Assembly: GCA_012514445.1 (NCBI GenBank)
Contig: JAAZAI010000429.1
Span: forward strand, 1-5,265
Reading direction: 5' to 3'
Origin: Lentisphaerota bacterium
GTDB taxonomy: Bacteria > Verrucomicrobiota > Kiritimatiellia > RFP12 > UBA3636
DNA: 5,265 nucleotides
Shown: in pieces, positions 1 to 5,265 of the stretch
Layout of the letters: every line of letters starts with the position of its first letter
Position numbering within the stretch: the stretch's first letter is position 1
Notes under the pieces: generated by a model
Told to the model about the DNA's origin: nothing
Database searches by the model: none
What the model saw: the letters and a program-made list of their open reading frames with translations, nothing else
Made by a program: the position numbers and the translations under genes

Positions 1-106
1 ACTGTACGGCTCGCCGGTGGTGCGCGAGGCGCTCCTCGTCTGGGAGCCCGTCGTGTACGACAACCGCGCCTTCCTCGCCACGCGCAGGAAGGCGCTGCTG
101 TACTGA
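1..106 (+). CDS. C-terminal end of an unidentified protein (partial, 5' end outside window)
   Basis: An open frame enters from the left edge (first whole codon at position 2) and stops at TGA 104-106, giving 34 residues that begin LYGSPVVREALLVWEP and end RRKALLY. The codons are GC-rich at third positions, like the neighbouring genes, and the frame stops just before the convergent GH16 gene, which supports a real gene end. I do not recognise the family from this tail. The alternating hydrophobic and charged residues with aromatics fit a closing beta-strand of a globular domain, but this is weak evidence. The gene converges with the operon to its right with only 6 nt between the stop codons, so it is not part of that operon. 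Confidence 0.6.
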   Translation, partial: LYGSPVVREALLVWEPVVYDNRAFLATRRKALLY

Positions 107-119
107 TTCGGATCAGTAC
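100..119. terminator. Stop-codon-spanning hairpin between convergent genes (candidate bidirectional terminator)
   Basis: A perfect 8-bp inverted repeat, GTACTGAT / ATCAGTAC, with a 4-nt loop TCGG. The left arm holds the plus-strand TGA (104-106) and the right arm holds the minus-strand TGA (113-115). Its place between two convergent genes suits a shared terminator. However, neither strand has a U-tract after the stem and the stem is only half G/C, so intrinsic termination is doubtful. It may instead act as a transcript 3'-end stabiliser. Confidence 0.35.
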
Positions 120-2095
120 TGGCTCTTCGGTGAACCGTCGTTGGGCTTGGGGCCGTCCTCCGGGGAGGCGAGGTCCGCACGTTGCCACACGCGGATGTAG
201 TCGATCACGAAGTCGGCGGGGAGCTTTGAGGGATCGAGCGGCACGTTGGCCCAGCCGCCGGAGACCATGTAGAGGATCGGATACGACTGGACGGTGCAGA
301 CGCGATCGCTCTCCCAGCGGCCGATCTCCACGCCGTTGCCGTAGTAGACGGCCTTGCCGGGCAGCCAGAGCATGCCGATGGTCATGAACCCGTCCTTGTC
401 CGCCGGGACGTAGGCGTTGCTCGTGCCCAGCGCCTTGTGCTCCTTGCCGTAGCCGTCCCAGTGGAAGGCGAAGTTGAAGCGGTACGGGCCCCAGCCGGTC
501 AGGTGCTCCATGATGTCGAACTCCATGCCGCCGTTGCCCGTGTTGGCGCGCTTCCACTGCGGATTGTCCTTGTGTCCCTCGGGGGTGTTGACGCCGCCTC
601 GGTCGGGCATCGTCCAGAACGCGGGCCAGAGGCCGGGGCACGTCGGGAGCTTCATGCGCGCCTCGAAGTAGCCGTAGCGCTGCGTCCACTTGCCGTAGGT
701 GTCGGCGATGCCGCAGGCGAAGTCGGTCTTGGCGACGGGGCTCGTGTCGGCGGGGTCGTCGTTGTGGAAGCCGGTCTTCCGCTCGTAGCGGAGGATCAGC
801 TTGCCGTCCTTGAGGATGACGTTGTCCTTGGAGAAGTGCGTGCGCTTGTCCCAGAAGTTGCTCGTGTAGATGTTCCAGAGCTTGAGGTCGATGGAATCGC
901 CGTCGAATTCGTCCGCGAGCGTGAGCTTCCAGTCGCCGTCGACCGGCGGGCGCTTGCCGACCCAGTCCGGCAGGACGGCCGGCGTGGCCGAGGCGACGAT
1001 CGCGACGATCTCCAGCTTCGCGCCGCCCGCGGTCTCGGGGACGACGATCGTGACGCCGTTGGCGTTGTTGCTCTCGAACTTGGCGCCCGTTCCCGGGACG
1101 CCGCCGTTGTGCTTCTGGTTCGGATCCGAGACGCCCACCCACGACGTGGCCGGGACGAAGGAGGCCGTCAGCGTCGTCTCCGCGCCGGGCGCCAGCGGCT
1201 TGGCGGCGACCGCCGCGTCCGTCGGTCCGGACGGGCTGTCGACGCGGACGCCGGGCGCGACCGGCGTCGACCCCGCGTTGCGGAGCGTCACTTTGACTTC
1301 GTGGAAGGGGCCGAGGTGCCAGGCGCCCAGGCCCGGCTTCACGGTCGCCGAACCCTTCTTGCCCGCCGGCACGGCGACGAGCACCGTCTTGCGCGGGCTC
1401 CAGTCGGCGGTGGCGTCGCCCTTCGCTTCGAGCTTGGGCGGATGCTCGAACTTCGCGCCGGCGCCGACGATCACGCCGCCCGGGGGCGTCTCGCGGACAT
1501 GGGCGGGGTTGACCGGCGGCTTCTCGCCGGCCGGCCCGCCCGCCTGGAGGCCCTCCAGCCGGAACGAACGCGCCTTGTTCGATTTGCCGGTGAAGAACAT
1601 CACCTGCGTCACCGCCTCGGGCTTGAGCTTGTAGCCGGGCTGGCGACCGTACTGGTAGCCGAAGATCACCTTCAGCGCCTTCGCCTCGCCCGGCTTCAGC
1701 CAGACGGACTCCGTGTTCCAGGGGCTGTCCTTCCACTCGCCGGCGTTGTCCACGCGGAGATGGATGCCCAGCGTCCCCTCGCCGGTGTTCTTCACCAGCG
1801 CCTCGACGTGGCCCCACGGGGAGAGATCCCAGGGCTTGCCGTCCGCCGGCTCGATGGAGAAGCCCGGATAGCCCTCCTCGCTCCCGGCGACGACGACGTC
1901 GAGACCGCCGTCGCGCGGCGTGACAGTGACGGTCTCGTGGGCGCGGACGATCCTCCCGGCGGAGTGCGCTGGGTTCTCGTCGAAGAGGAACTTCGGCGCC
2001 GCGGCCGGCGCGTTCTGGGCGAGCGCGGCAGTCGTGGCCAGCATCATCGCCGCCAGGGCGGCGGCGTTGAGAAACAGATTGCTCTTTGTTTTCAT
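113..2095 (-). CDS. Secreted glycoside hydrolase family 16 enzyme (laminarinase/agarase-like endo-beta-glycanase) with two N-terminal accessory modules
   Basis: A 660-aa protein predicted to hydrolyse internal beta-glycosidic bonds of a glucan or galactan outside the cytoplasm. Residues 1-26 form a signal peptide (KTK basic start, Ala/Leu-rich core, likely cleavage after ALA). Residues about 35-185 and 206-367 are two beta-rich modules that resemble each other, joined by a Pro/Gly-rich linker. The GH16 domain spans about 385-637: it opens with LADEFDGDSIDLKLWN, then RYGYFEARMKLP (473-484), GLWPAFW (488-494) and the catalytic motif EFDIME, with E525 as nucleophile, D527 as helper and E530 as acid/base. 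The ExDxxE spacing is the beta-bulge form of GH16 found in laminarinases, agarases and carrageenases. All catalytic residues are present. A short polar tail (about 641-660) ends the protein. The start at 2095 is chosen because GGAAG lies 7 nt upstream and the signal peptide begins there; the frame stays open farther upstream only because of GC bias over the GH5 gene. Last gene of the operon. The substrate is unresolved. Confidence 0.92.
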   Translation of the reverse strand: MKTKSNLFLNAAALAAMMLATTAALAQNAPAAAPKFLFDENPAHSAGRIVRAHETVTVTPRDGGLDVVVAGSEEGYPGFSIEPADGKPWDLSPWGHVEALVKNTGEGTLGIHLRVDNAGEWKDSPWNTESVWLKPGEAKALKVIFGYQYGRQPGYKLKPEAVTQVMFFTGKSNKARSFRLEGLQAGGPAGEKPPVNPAHVRETPPGGVIVGAGAKFEHPPKLEAKGDATADWSPRKTVLVAVPAGKKGSATVKPGLGAWHLGPFHEVKVTLRNAGSTPVAPGVRVDSPSGPTDAAVAAKPLAPGAETTLTASFVPATSWVGVSDPNQKHNGGVPGTGAKFESNNANGVTIVVPETAGGAKLEIVAIVASATPAVLPDWVGKRPPVDGDWKLTLADEFDGDSIDLKLWNIYTSNFWDKRTHFSKDNVILKDGKLILRYERKTGFHNDDPADTSPVAKTDFACGIADTYGKWTQRYGYFEARMKLPTCPGLWPAFWTMPDRGGVNTPEGHKDNPQWKRANTGNGGMEFDIMEHLTGWGPYRFNFAFHWDGYGKEHKALGTSNAYVPADKDGFMTIGMLWLPGKAVYYGNGVEIGRWESDRVCTVQSYPILYMVSGGWANVPLDPSKLPADFVIDYIRVWQRADLASPEDGPKPNDGSPKSQY

Positions 2096-2102
2096 GTCAG
2101 AT

Positions 2103-2107
2103 CTTCC
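2103..2107 (-). promoter_or_regulatory. Ribosome binding site for the GH16 gene
   Basis: On the minus strand GGAAG ends 7 nt before the ATG at 2095. It directly follows the hexamer repeat and supports translation starting at the signal-peptide methionine rather than at upstream in-frame codons. Confidence 0.6.
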
Positions 2108-2131
2108 GATTAGGATTAGGATTACGATTAC
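2108..2131. repeat. Four-copy hexamer tandem repeat between the GH5 and GH16 genes
   Basis: On the plus strand this reads GATTAG, GATTAG, GATTAC, GATTAC; in transcript sense it is GTAATC twice, then CTAATC twice. It fills most of the 32-nt gap between the two genes. The first transcript-sense unit contains the GH5 stop codon TAA (2130-2128), and the last unit touches the GH16 Shine-Dalgarno. Its AT content is well above that of the flanking genes. Because the unit length is a multiple of three, copy-number change would keep frame but alter the spacing between the GH5 stop and the GH16 start. Confidence 0.8.
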
Positions 2132-3138
2132 GGAAACAACGCAGTGCACGCGACGGTCTTCCGGTCGTCGGCCGAGAACAGGCCGAAGTTGCCGCGGAAG
2201 TCCCAGTTCGCCCAGGCGATGCCGTGGCGCGTCATGACGGCGAGGAAATCCGCGTACCAGGCGGCCCGGATCGCGTCCGGCGCGAAGGCGACGGCGCCGA
2301 ATTCGCCGCAATACAACGGCAACCCGGTGCGCGCGGCGATGGCGAGCGGCCACATCAGGTCGGCCTCCATCACGGCGGCTCCGCCGAGCGTGTTCACGCC
2401 GGCGACGCGCCGCTGCTGGTCGCGCGGCAGCGTGTTGAAGACCTCTTGCGGGATGGCCAGGCCCGGATATTGAATCGGCCCGTCGTAGTCCTTGAGCTGC
2501 CACGTCCACGGAGCGCGGTAGTGGGTCACGGGCATCGGGTGGTAGTAGTGGAAGGTGAGGACGATCTCGCGGTCGTCCGCAGGCACGTCCAGGAATTCGT
2601 ATTGCGCGACGCTGTTCCAGCGGTTCGAGCCCAGCACCAGGCAGCGCTGCGGCTCCAGCGCGCGGACGGTGCGATAGGCGAGGTGCAGGACGCGGTTCCA
2701 GTCGGCCGGGTCGTCGGCGACGGCTTCGTTGAGCAGTTCGTAGGCCACGCGGTCGCGCGGACGGTCGCCGAGGCGTTCCGAAATCTTGCGCCAGCAGTCG
2801 GCGAAGGCCTCGGCGGCCGCCGCCTCGGTGAACAGCGGCTTGGGGCCTTCGTTGAAATGATGCGTGCGCAGGATGTGCAGGTCGACCACCGCGTTCAAAC
2901 CAGCTTCGAGCGTCCAGTCCAGACCCTGCTGGAGCAGATCCCATGCCTCCTCGTGCGGAGCGCCTTGATCATCCCAGAGCTGCTCCTCGTCGACGGGGAG
3001 GCGCAGGTGGTCGAGGCCGAGCGCGGCGAGCCGCGCGACGTCCTCTCGGGTGAATCGCCTGCGCCGTTCGTCGCCGCGCGCGTCGCTTTGGCTGAGCCAG
3101 TGGGAGATGTTGGAGCCGCGTCCGAGTGTGAATCGCAT
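2128..3138 (-). CDS. Glycoside hydrolase family 5 enzyme (cellulase/endoglucanase-like), no signal peptide
   Basis: A 336-aa single-domain TIM-barrel glycosidase of GH5, which cleaves beta-1,4- and related beta-linked glycans with retention. The opening RGSNISHWLSQ (7-17), the arginine in LRLPVD (45-50), VVDLHIL (84-90), YELLNEAV with acid/base E138, HYYHP (197-201), LYCGEFG with nucleophile E279 (275-281) and WANWDFRGNFGL (309-320) follow the family in order, so the domain is complete and should be active. The acid/base motif is NEA rather than the common NEP. The barrel begins at residue 7, leaving no room for a signal peptide, whereas both neighbours have one. Translation starts 17 nt after the upstream stop, without a clear Shine-Dalgarno, so coupling to the upstream gene is likely. 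It may be a cytoplasmic enzyme acting on imported oligosaccharides. The subfamily, and hence glucan, mannan or other specificity, is not certain. Confidence 0.93.
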   Translation of the reverse strand: MRFTLGRGSNISHWLSQSDARGDERRRRFTREDVARLAALGLDHLRLPVDEEQLWDDQGAPHEEAWDLLQQGLDWTLEAGLNAVVDLHILRTHHFNEGPKPLFTEAAAAEAFADCWRKISERLGDRPRDRVAYELLNEAVADDPADWNRVLHLAYRTVRALEPQRCLVLGSNRWNSVAQYEFLDVPADDREIVLTFHYYHPMPVTHYRAPWTWQLKDYDGPIQYPGLAIPQEVFNTLPRDQQRRVAGVNTLGGAAVMEADLMWPLAIAARTGLPLYCGEFGAVAFAPDAIRAAWYADFLAVMTRHGIAWANWDFRGNFGLFSADDRKTVACTALFP

Positions 3139-3155
3139 GAGTGTCTTATGTTGGT

Positions 3156-4970
3156 TTAACGGACGAGTATCAGCGTGGGCGCGGCGCCGATGGGGCGGAC
3201 CCAGAGGGCGTCGTCGAAGACGCGCAGCGTATAGGCGTCCGCGCCTGCGCCCATGACGAAATCCTCGAGGCTCGCCGTGGCGGACGCCGCGGCGCCCCAG
3301 TCAAGTATCCGGCGATTGACCGGCTCGGGAGTGGCGATCGCCTCGACGTCCACGGTCACGGTGTCCGCGAGGTTCAGCGCGCCGCCGTCGAGCACGATGC
3401 AGTCGGCCGCCGCGTCGGAGAGTTCCACGAAGAGTCGGCTGCCGGCGTCCATCGTCAGCCCGCCGGTCAGCGTCAGCGTGCCGGTGGCGTCCGCGTCGCC
3501 GGCGGAAAGCACGCCGTTCGACCGGATGGTGACCGCGCCGGGCACGGTCGCCGTGCCGCCGAACGTCCCGTTCGTCACGCTCACCGGGCCGGGACCCGCG
3601 GCGTTGGGGGCGAGGGCGTAGAGCGCGCCCTTCTCGACGATCGTCCCGCCGGCGTACGTGTTGTCGCCGTAGAGCTTCGCGGTTCCGCCGTAGTTGGAGA
3701 GGCGGACGAAGCCATTCAGCTTGGCGTATTTAGGTTCCGAGACGAAGTTCGTGATGTTGCCGGTGAACCGCACGACGCTGTCCGCGCCGACGAGGATGTC
3801 GAGGGAGGCCAGCCCGCTGTTGCTGGAGTACTCCGCGCCGCGTCCGACCATCACGTTTCCGCTGAAGACGGCCGTGCCCGTGGCGGTGCTCGTCGAGCCG
3901 AGCTGGTGGAGCCCCTTGTCCGCGCCGACGACGATGTCCTGCCCCACGGTTTGGCTTCCCGCGCAGAGGATAGCCGCTTGCGATCCGCCGCCGCCGTTGT
4001 ACGAATTGATGCCCAGGATGACGGGTGAAAGCCCGCTGCCGAGCGCACCGGGGCCGCCCAGCGGCGAGTCGACGGAAATCTTGGCGATGTCCTTGGCGTC
4101 CACGGTCACCGTTCCAACGAAATCGTTGTCCGGATTGGTGAAGTCGATCGTGCGCAAGGTTCCGTTGTTGCCGATGAAAAGATTGATCTTGCCCGTCAGC
4201 TTCATCCCGTACGTCTGGCTGCCCGTGAATTTTGCGCCAAGGGTGATGGTGTTGGCCGCGCCGTTGGAAATGACCGTTCCCGCCGTGCCTGACACGTTCC
4301 CTGCCCGCAACTGGAATCCATTCAGGTCGTAGATCGCGTTGCCGGAGAGCGTAAGCGTCTTGTTGTAGGCGCTGTCGTCGATCAGGCCCGTCCCACCCAA
4401 GTTGACGATCTTGCCGCCCTGGTGGTAGAAGGGGCTGATCGTGGTCGTGACCTGAAGCTCGAGTGTGCCGTCGCCCTTCTTGGGAATGCCGCCGCCGCCG
4501 GTGGTCTGCGCGTAGCGGGTCACCGAGCCGACAAGACGCAACGTGCCGCCCGCCCCTATCGTCATGCCCGGACCGGTCTGATCATTGCTGCCGAAACGGA
4601 ACTTTCCCGACAGGATGGACCGTCCACTAGCATACGTCGTTTGAAGCCCGACGCCGTGGCGGCTGATGTCCAGGCGGTTCGTTCCCGTCTCGAACGTCCA
4701 GCCGGAGCCGCGGACGATCATCTCCTTGACGCCTTGAATGGCGACATCGAGAAACGGCTGGTTCGCCGTGACGACTTCCGGGAGCTCGATCGTGTCGCCC
4801 GTCGTCGTGTCGTCGTTGGCCGGCGGCGTGGCGGGAACCTCGCCGTCGACAAGCCAGTTGGCGGCATCGGAGAAATTCGTGCTGACCGATCCCGTCCAGA
4901 CGTATGTCGCCGCCGAGGCGGCGCCTGCCAACAGCAGGACCATCATCATTGAACTGACGATTCTTTTCAT
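3156..4970 (-). CDS. Secreted autotransporter-associated beta-strand repeat protein
   Basis: A 604-aa protein with a signal peptide at residues 1-20 (MKR, hydrophobic MMMVLLLAG core, cleavage after ASA). The mature N-terminus YVWTGSVSTNFSDAANW (23-39) is the W-x-G...NW opening common in large surface proteins with these repeats. The rest is rich in Gly, Thr, Asn, Ser and Val, with many short beta-strands, as in a right-handed beta-helix. The clearest repeat is at about 433-490 (YGDNTYAGGTIVEKGALYA, then VTNGTFGGTATVPGAVTIRSNG and LSAGDA), matching the PATR type (TIGR02601/PF12951). More diverged copies seem to lie at about 120-150, 160-215 and 360-400. No beta-barrel translocator and no PEP-CTERM anchor (Pro-Glu-Pro, membrane helix, basic tail) is seen: residues 548-550 read PEP but have no helix after them, and the chain ends APTLILVR. 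Start 4970 is chosen over 4985 and 5096 because AAGGAG lies 6 nt upstream. It has no evident catalytic motif; adhesin, scaffold or glycan-binding roles are possible. First gene of the operon. Confidence 0.82.
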   Translation of the reverse strand: MKRIVSSMMMVLLLAGAASAATYVWTGSVSTNFSDAANWLVDGEVPATPPANDDTTTGDTIELPEVVTANQPFLDVAIQGVKEMIVRGSGWTFETGTNRLDISRHGVGLQTTYASGRSILSGKFRFGSNDQTGPGMTIGAGGTLRLVGSVTRYAQTTGGGGIPKKGDGTLELQVTTTISPFYHQGGKIVNLGGTGLIDDSAYNKTLTLSGNAIYDLNGFQLRAGNVSGTAGTVISNGAANTITLGAKFTGSQTYGMKLTGKINLFIGNNGTLRTIDFTNPDNDFVGTVTVDAKDIAKISVDSPLGGPGALGSGLSPVILGINSYNGGGGSQAAILCAGSQTVGQDIVVGADKGLHQLGSTSTATGTAVFSGNVMVGRGAEYSSNSGLASLDILVGADSVVRFTGNITNFVSEPKYAKLNGFVRLSNYGGTAKLYGDNTYAGGTIVEKGALYALAPNAAGPGPVSVTNGTFGGTATVPGAVTIRSNGVLSAGDADATGTLTLTGGLTMDAGSRLFVELSDAAADCIVLDGGALNLADTVTVDVEAIATPEPVNRRILDWGAAASATASLEDFVMGAGADAYTLRVFDDALWVRPIGAAPTLILVR

Positions 4971-4976
4971 TGCGGA

Positions 4977-4982
4977 CTCCTT
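4977..4982 (-). promoter_or_regulatory. Strong Shine-Dalgarno for the beta-strand repeat protein
   Basis: AAGGAG on the minus strand, 6 nt before the ATG at 4970. This decides the start in favour of the methionine that opens the signal peptide, over the in-frame ATG at 4985, which would lie upstream of this site. Confidence 0.8.
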
Positions 4983-5066
4983 CATTGCTTGGGTTTGACG
5001 CATCGCCAACCGGTTTCGAAGGCCCCATTGCCCGACTTGCCGAATGGCTCCTTGTAAGTAAAGCCA

Positions 5067-5095
5067 GATATACCATGAAACGGAAGGAAAGTCCA
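5067..5095 (-). promoter_or_regulatory. Candidate sigma-70-like promoter for the three-gene operon
   Basis: On the minus strand TGGACT (5095-5090, 4 of 6 to TTGACA) and TATATC (5072-5067, 4 of 6 to TATAAT) are 17 nt apart. This would give a leader of roughly 90 nt before the ATG at 4970. It is the best-spaced pair I see in the AT-richer stretch upstream of the operon. Consensus matching alone is weak evidence, and promoter rules in this group of bacteria are poorly known. Confidence 0.35.
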
Positions 5096-5138
5096 CGGCC
5101 GGAGGCGCCGGGGGAATTCTTTCAATTGTTTCATAAGC

Positions 5139-5164
5139 CCCGCAGGCAGAGGCCTGCCTGCGGG
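5139..5164. repeat. Perfect GC-rich palindrome (11-bp stem)
   Basis: CCCGCAGGCAG (5139-5149) pairs exactly with CTGCCTGCGGG (5154-5164) across a 4-nt loop AGGC. A second register is possible because GCAGGC (5142-5147) can also pair with GCCTGC (5152-5157). No T-tract follows on either strand, so a REP-like element or a transcript-stabilising hairpin fits better than an intrinsic terminator. It lies upstream of the operon promoter, so it should not be in the operon transcript. Confidence 0.75.
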
Positions 5165-5170
5165 AAGAGT

Positions 5171-5205
5171 GTAAAACCTTCGGAGCAGGCTTGCGAAGCT
5201 TTTAC
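5171..5205. repeat. Second palindrome (12-bp stem with one mismatch)
   Basis: GTAAAACCTTCG (5171-5182) pairs with CGAAGCTTTTAC (5194-5205), with one C-C mismatch at 5177/5199. The 11-nt loop contains GCAGGC (5186-5191 region), the same hexamer as in the first palindrome. The two palindromes are 6 nt apart and look like parts of one composite intergenic element. Confidence 0.65.
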
Positions 5206-5228
5206 CCTAGAAACGGCAGTAGAGAACC

Positions 5229-5254
5229 ACGAATGAACGCGAATGAACGCGAAT
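5229..5254. repeat. Short 10-bp tandem direct repeat at the right edge
   Basis: The unit GAATGAACGC occurs at 5231-5240 and 5241-5250, preceded by AC and followed by a third partial GAAT (5251-5254). It may continue in altered form beyond the window. It has no coding character and sits downstream of the two palindromes. Confidence 0.7.
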
Positions 5255-5265
5255 ATTGGGAGCAA

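Larger units (their letters stand above)
4971..5265. other. Non-coding upstream region
   Basis: This 295-nt stretch has lower GC than the genes and no frame with convincing coding character. It holds the Shine-Dalgarno, the candidate promoter, two neighbouring palindromes (5139-5164 and 5171-5205) and a short direct repeat at the right edge. Short frames that cross it on either strand lack a ribosome binding site and run through the palindromes. The next gene to the right is outside the window, so whether this is a divergent promoter region is unknown. Confidence 0.6.

Noticed and set aside
437..2113. 558-codon open frame on the plus strand opposite the GH16 gene
   Set aside because: Its residues are dominated by Arg, Ala, Val, Gly and Leu, as expected from the complement of a GC-rich gene. 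It has no domain motif and lies wholly opposite a gene with clear GH16 catalytic residues.
2096..2944. In-frame upstream extension of the GH16 protein to 943 residues
   Set aside because: The added stretch is Arg/Pro/Ala-rich and overlaps the GH5 gene in another frame. The methionine at 2095 has a ribosome binding site and begins a signal peptide.
2086..3159. 357-codon plus-strand frame opposite the GH5 gene
   Set aside because: It mirrors the GH5 gene and has low-complexity, Arg/Val/Ala-rich composition with no recognisable motif.
3141..4332. Plus-strand frames opposite the repeat protein (3141-4028 and 3694-4332)
   Set aside because: They lie antisense to a gene with a strong Shine-Dalgarno and signal peptide, overlap each other, and show no family features.
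4971..5096. N-terminal extension of the repeat protein to the ATG at 5096
   Set aside because: The extension would bury the signal peptide about 42 residues in, and it covers the candidate promoter and the AAGGAG site that fits the 4970 start.
4970..5236. 88-codon plus-strand frame through the upstream region
   Set aside because: It overlaps the operon promoter and both palindromes, has no ribosome binding site and no recognisable domain.
5139..5254. CRISPR array or integron attC site
   Set aside because: There are no regularly spaced repeats of 23-40 nt with spacers, and the palindromes lack the conserved attC core sites. No cas or integrase gene is present.

Overview
The window is GC-rich and gene-dense. 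It is dominated by one minus-strand, three-gene carbohydrate-active operon. The secreted first gene has autotransporter-type beta-strand repeats. The mix of GH5 and GH16 glycosidases, high GC and short tandem repeats plus palindromes between genes suggests a polysaccharide-degrading member of the Planctomycetota-Verrucomicrobiota-Kiritimatiellota group, with Kiritimatiellota the best guess. That assignment is inference from gene style; the window holds no rRNA or other phylogenetic marker.

Layout, left to right. Positions 1-106 are the last 34 codons of an unidentified plus-strand gene. It converges with the operon across a 6-nt gap, and both stop codons lie inside one perfect 8-bp hairpin (100-119). 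The operon reads leftward from about 5095 to 113. The first gene (4970-3156) is a 604-aa secreted beta-strand repeat protein with a strong Shine-Dalgarno. Next, after 17 nt, is a 336-aa GH5 glycosidase (3138-2128) with both catalytic glutamates but no signal peptide. Last, after 32 nt, is a 660-aa secreted GH16 enzyme (2095-113) with two related N-terminal beta-sandwich-like modules. The GH5-GH16 gap is mostly a four-copy hexamer repeat that includes the GH5 stop codon.

Positions 4971-5265 hold no convincing gene. They contain the leader, a plausible sigma-70-like promoter, two adjacent palindromes and a 10-bp direct repeat at the window edge.

Inferred function: GH16 makes internal cuts in an external beta-glucan or galactan, the GH5 enzyme cuts a beta-1,4- or related beta-glycan or its oligosaccharides, and the repeat protein supplies an extracellular or surface beta-helical element. 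The window has no transporter, SusC/D pair or regulator, so the substrate cannot be fixed. No clearly new type of system is seen. The most interesting items are the pairing of the repeat protein with two glycosidases, the duplicated module in the GH16 protein, the leaderless GH5 and the repeat/palindrome structures between genes.
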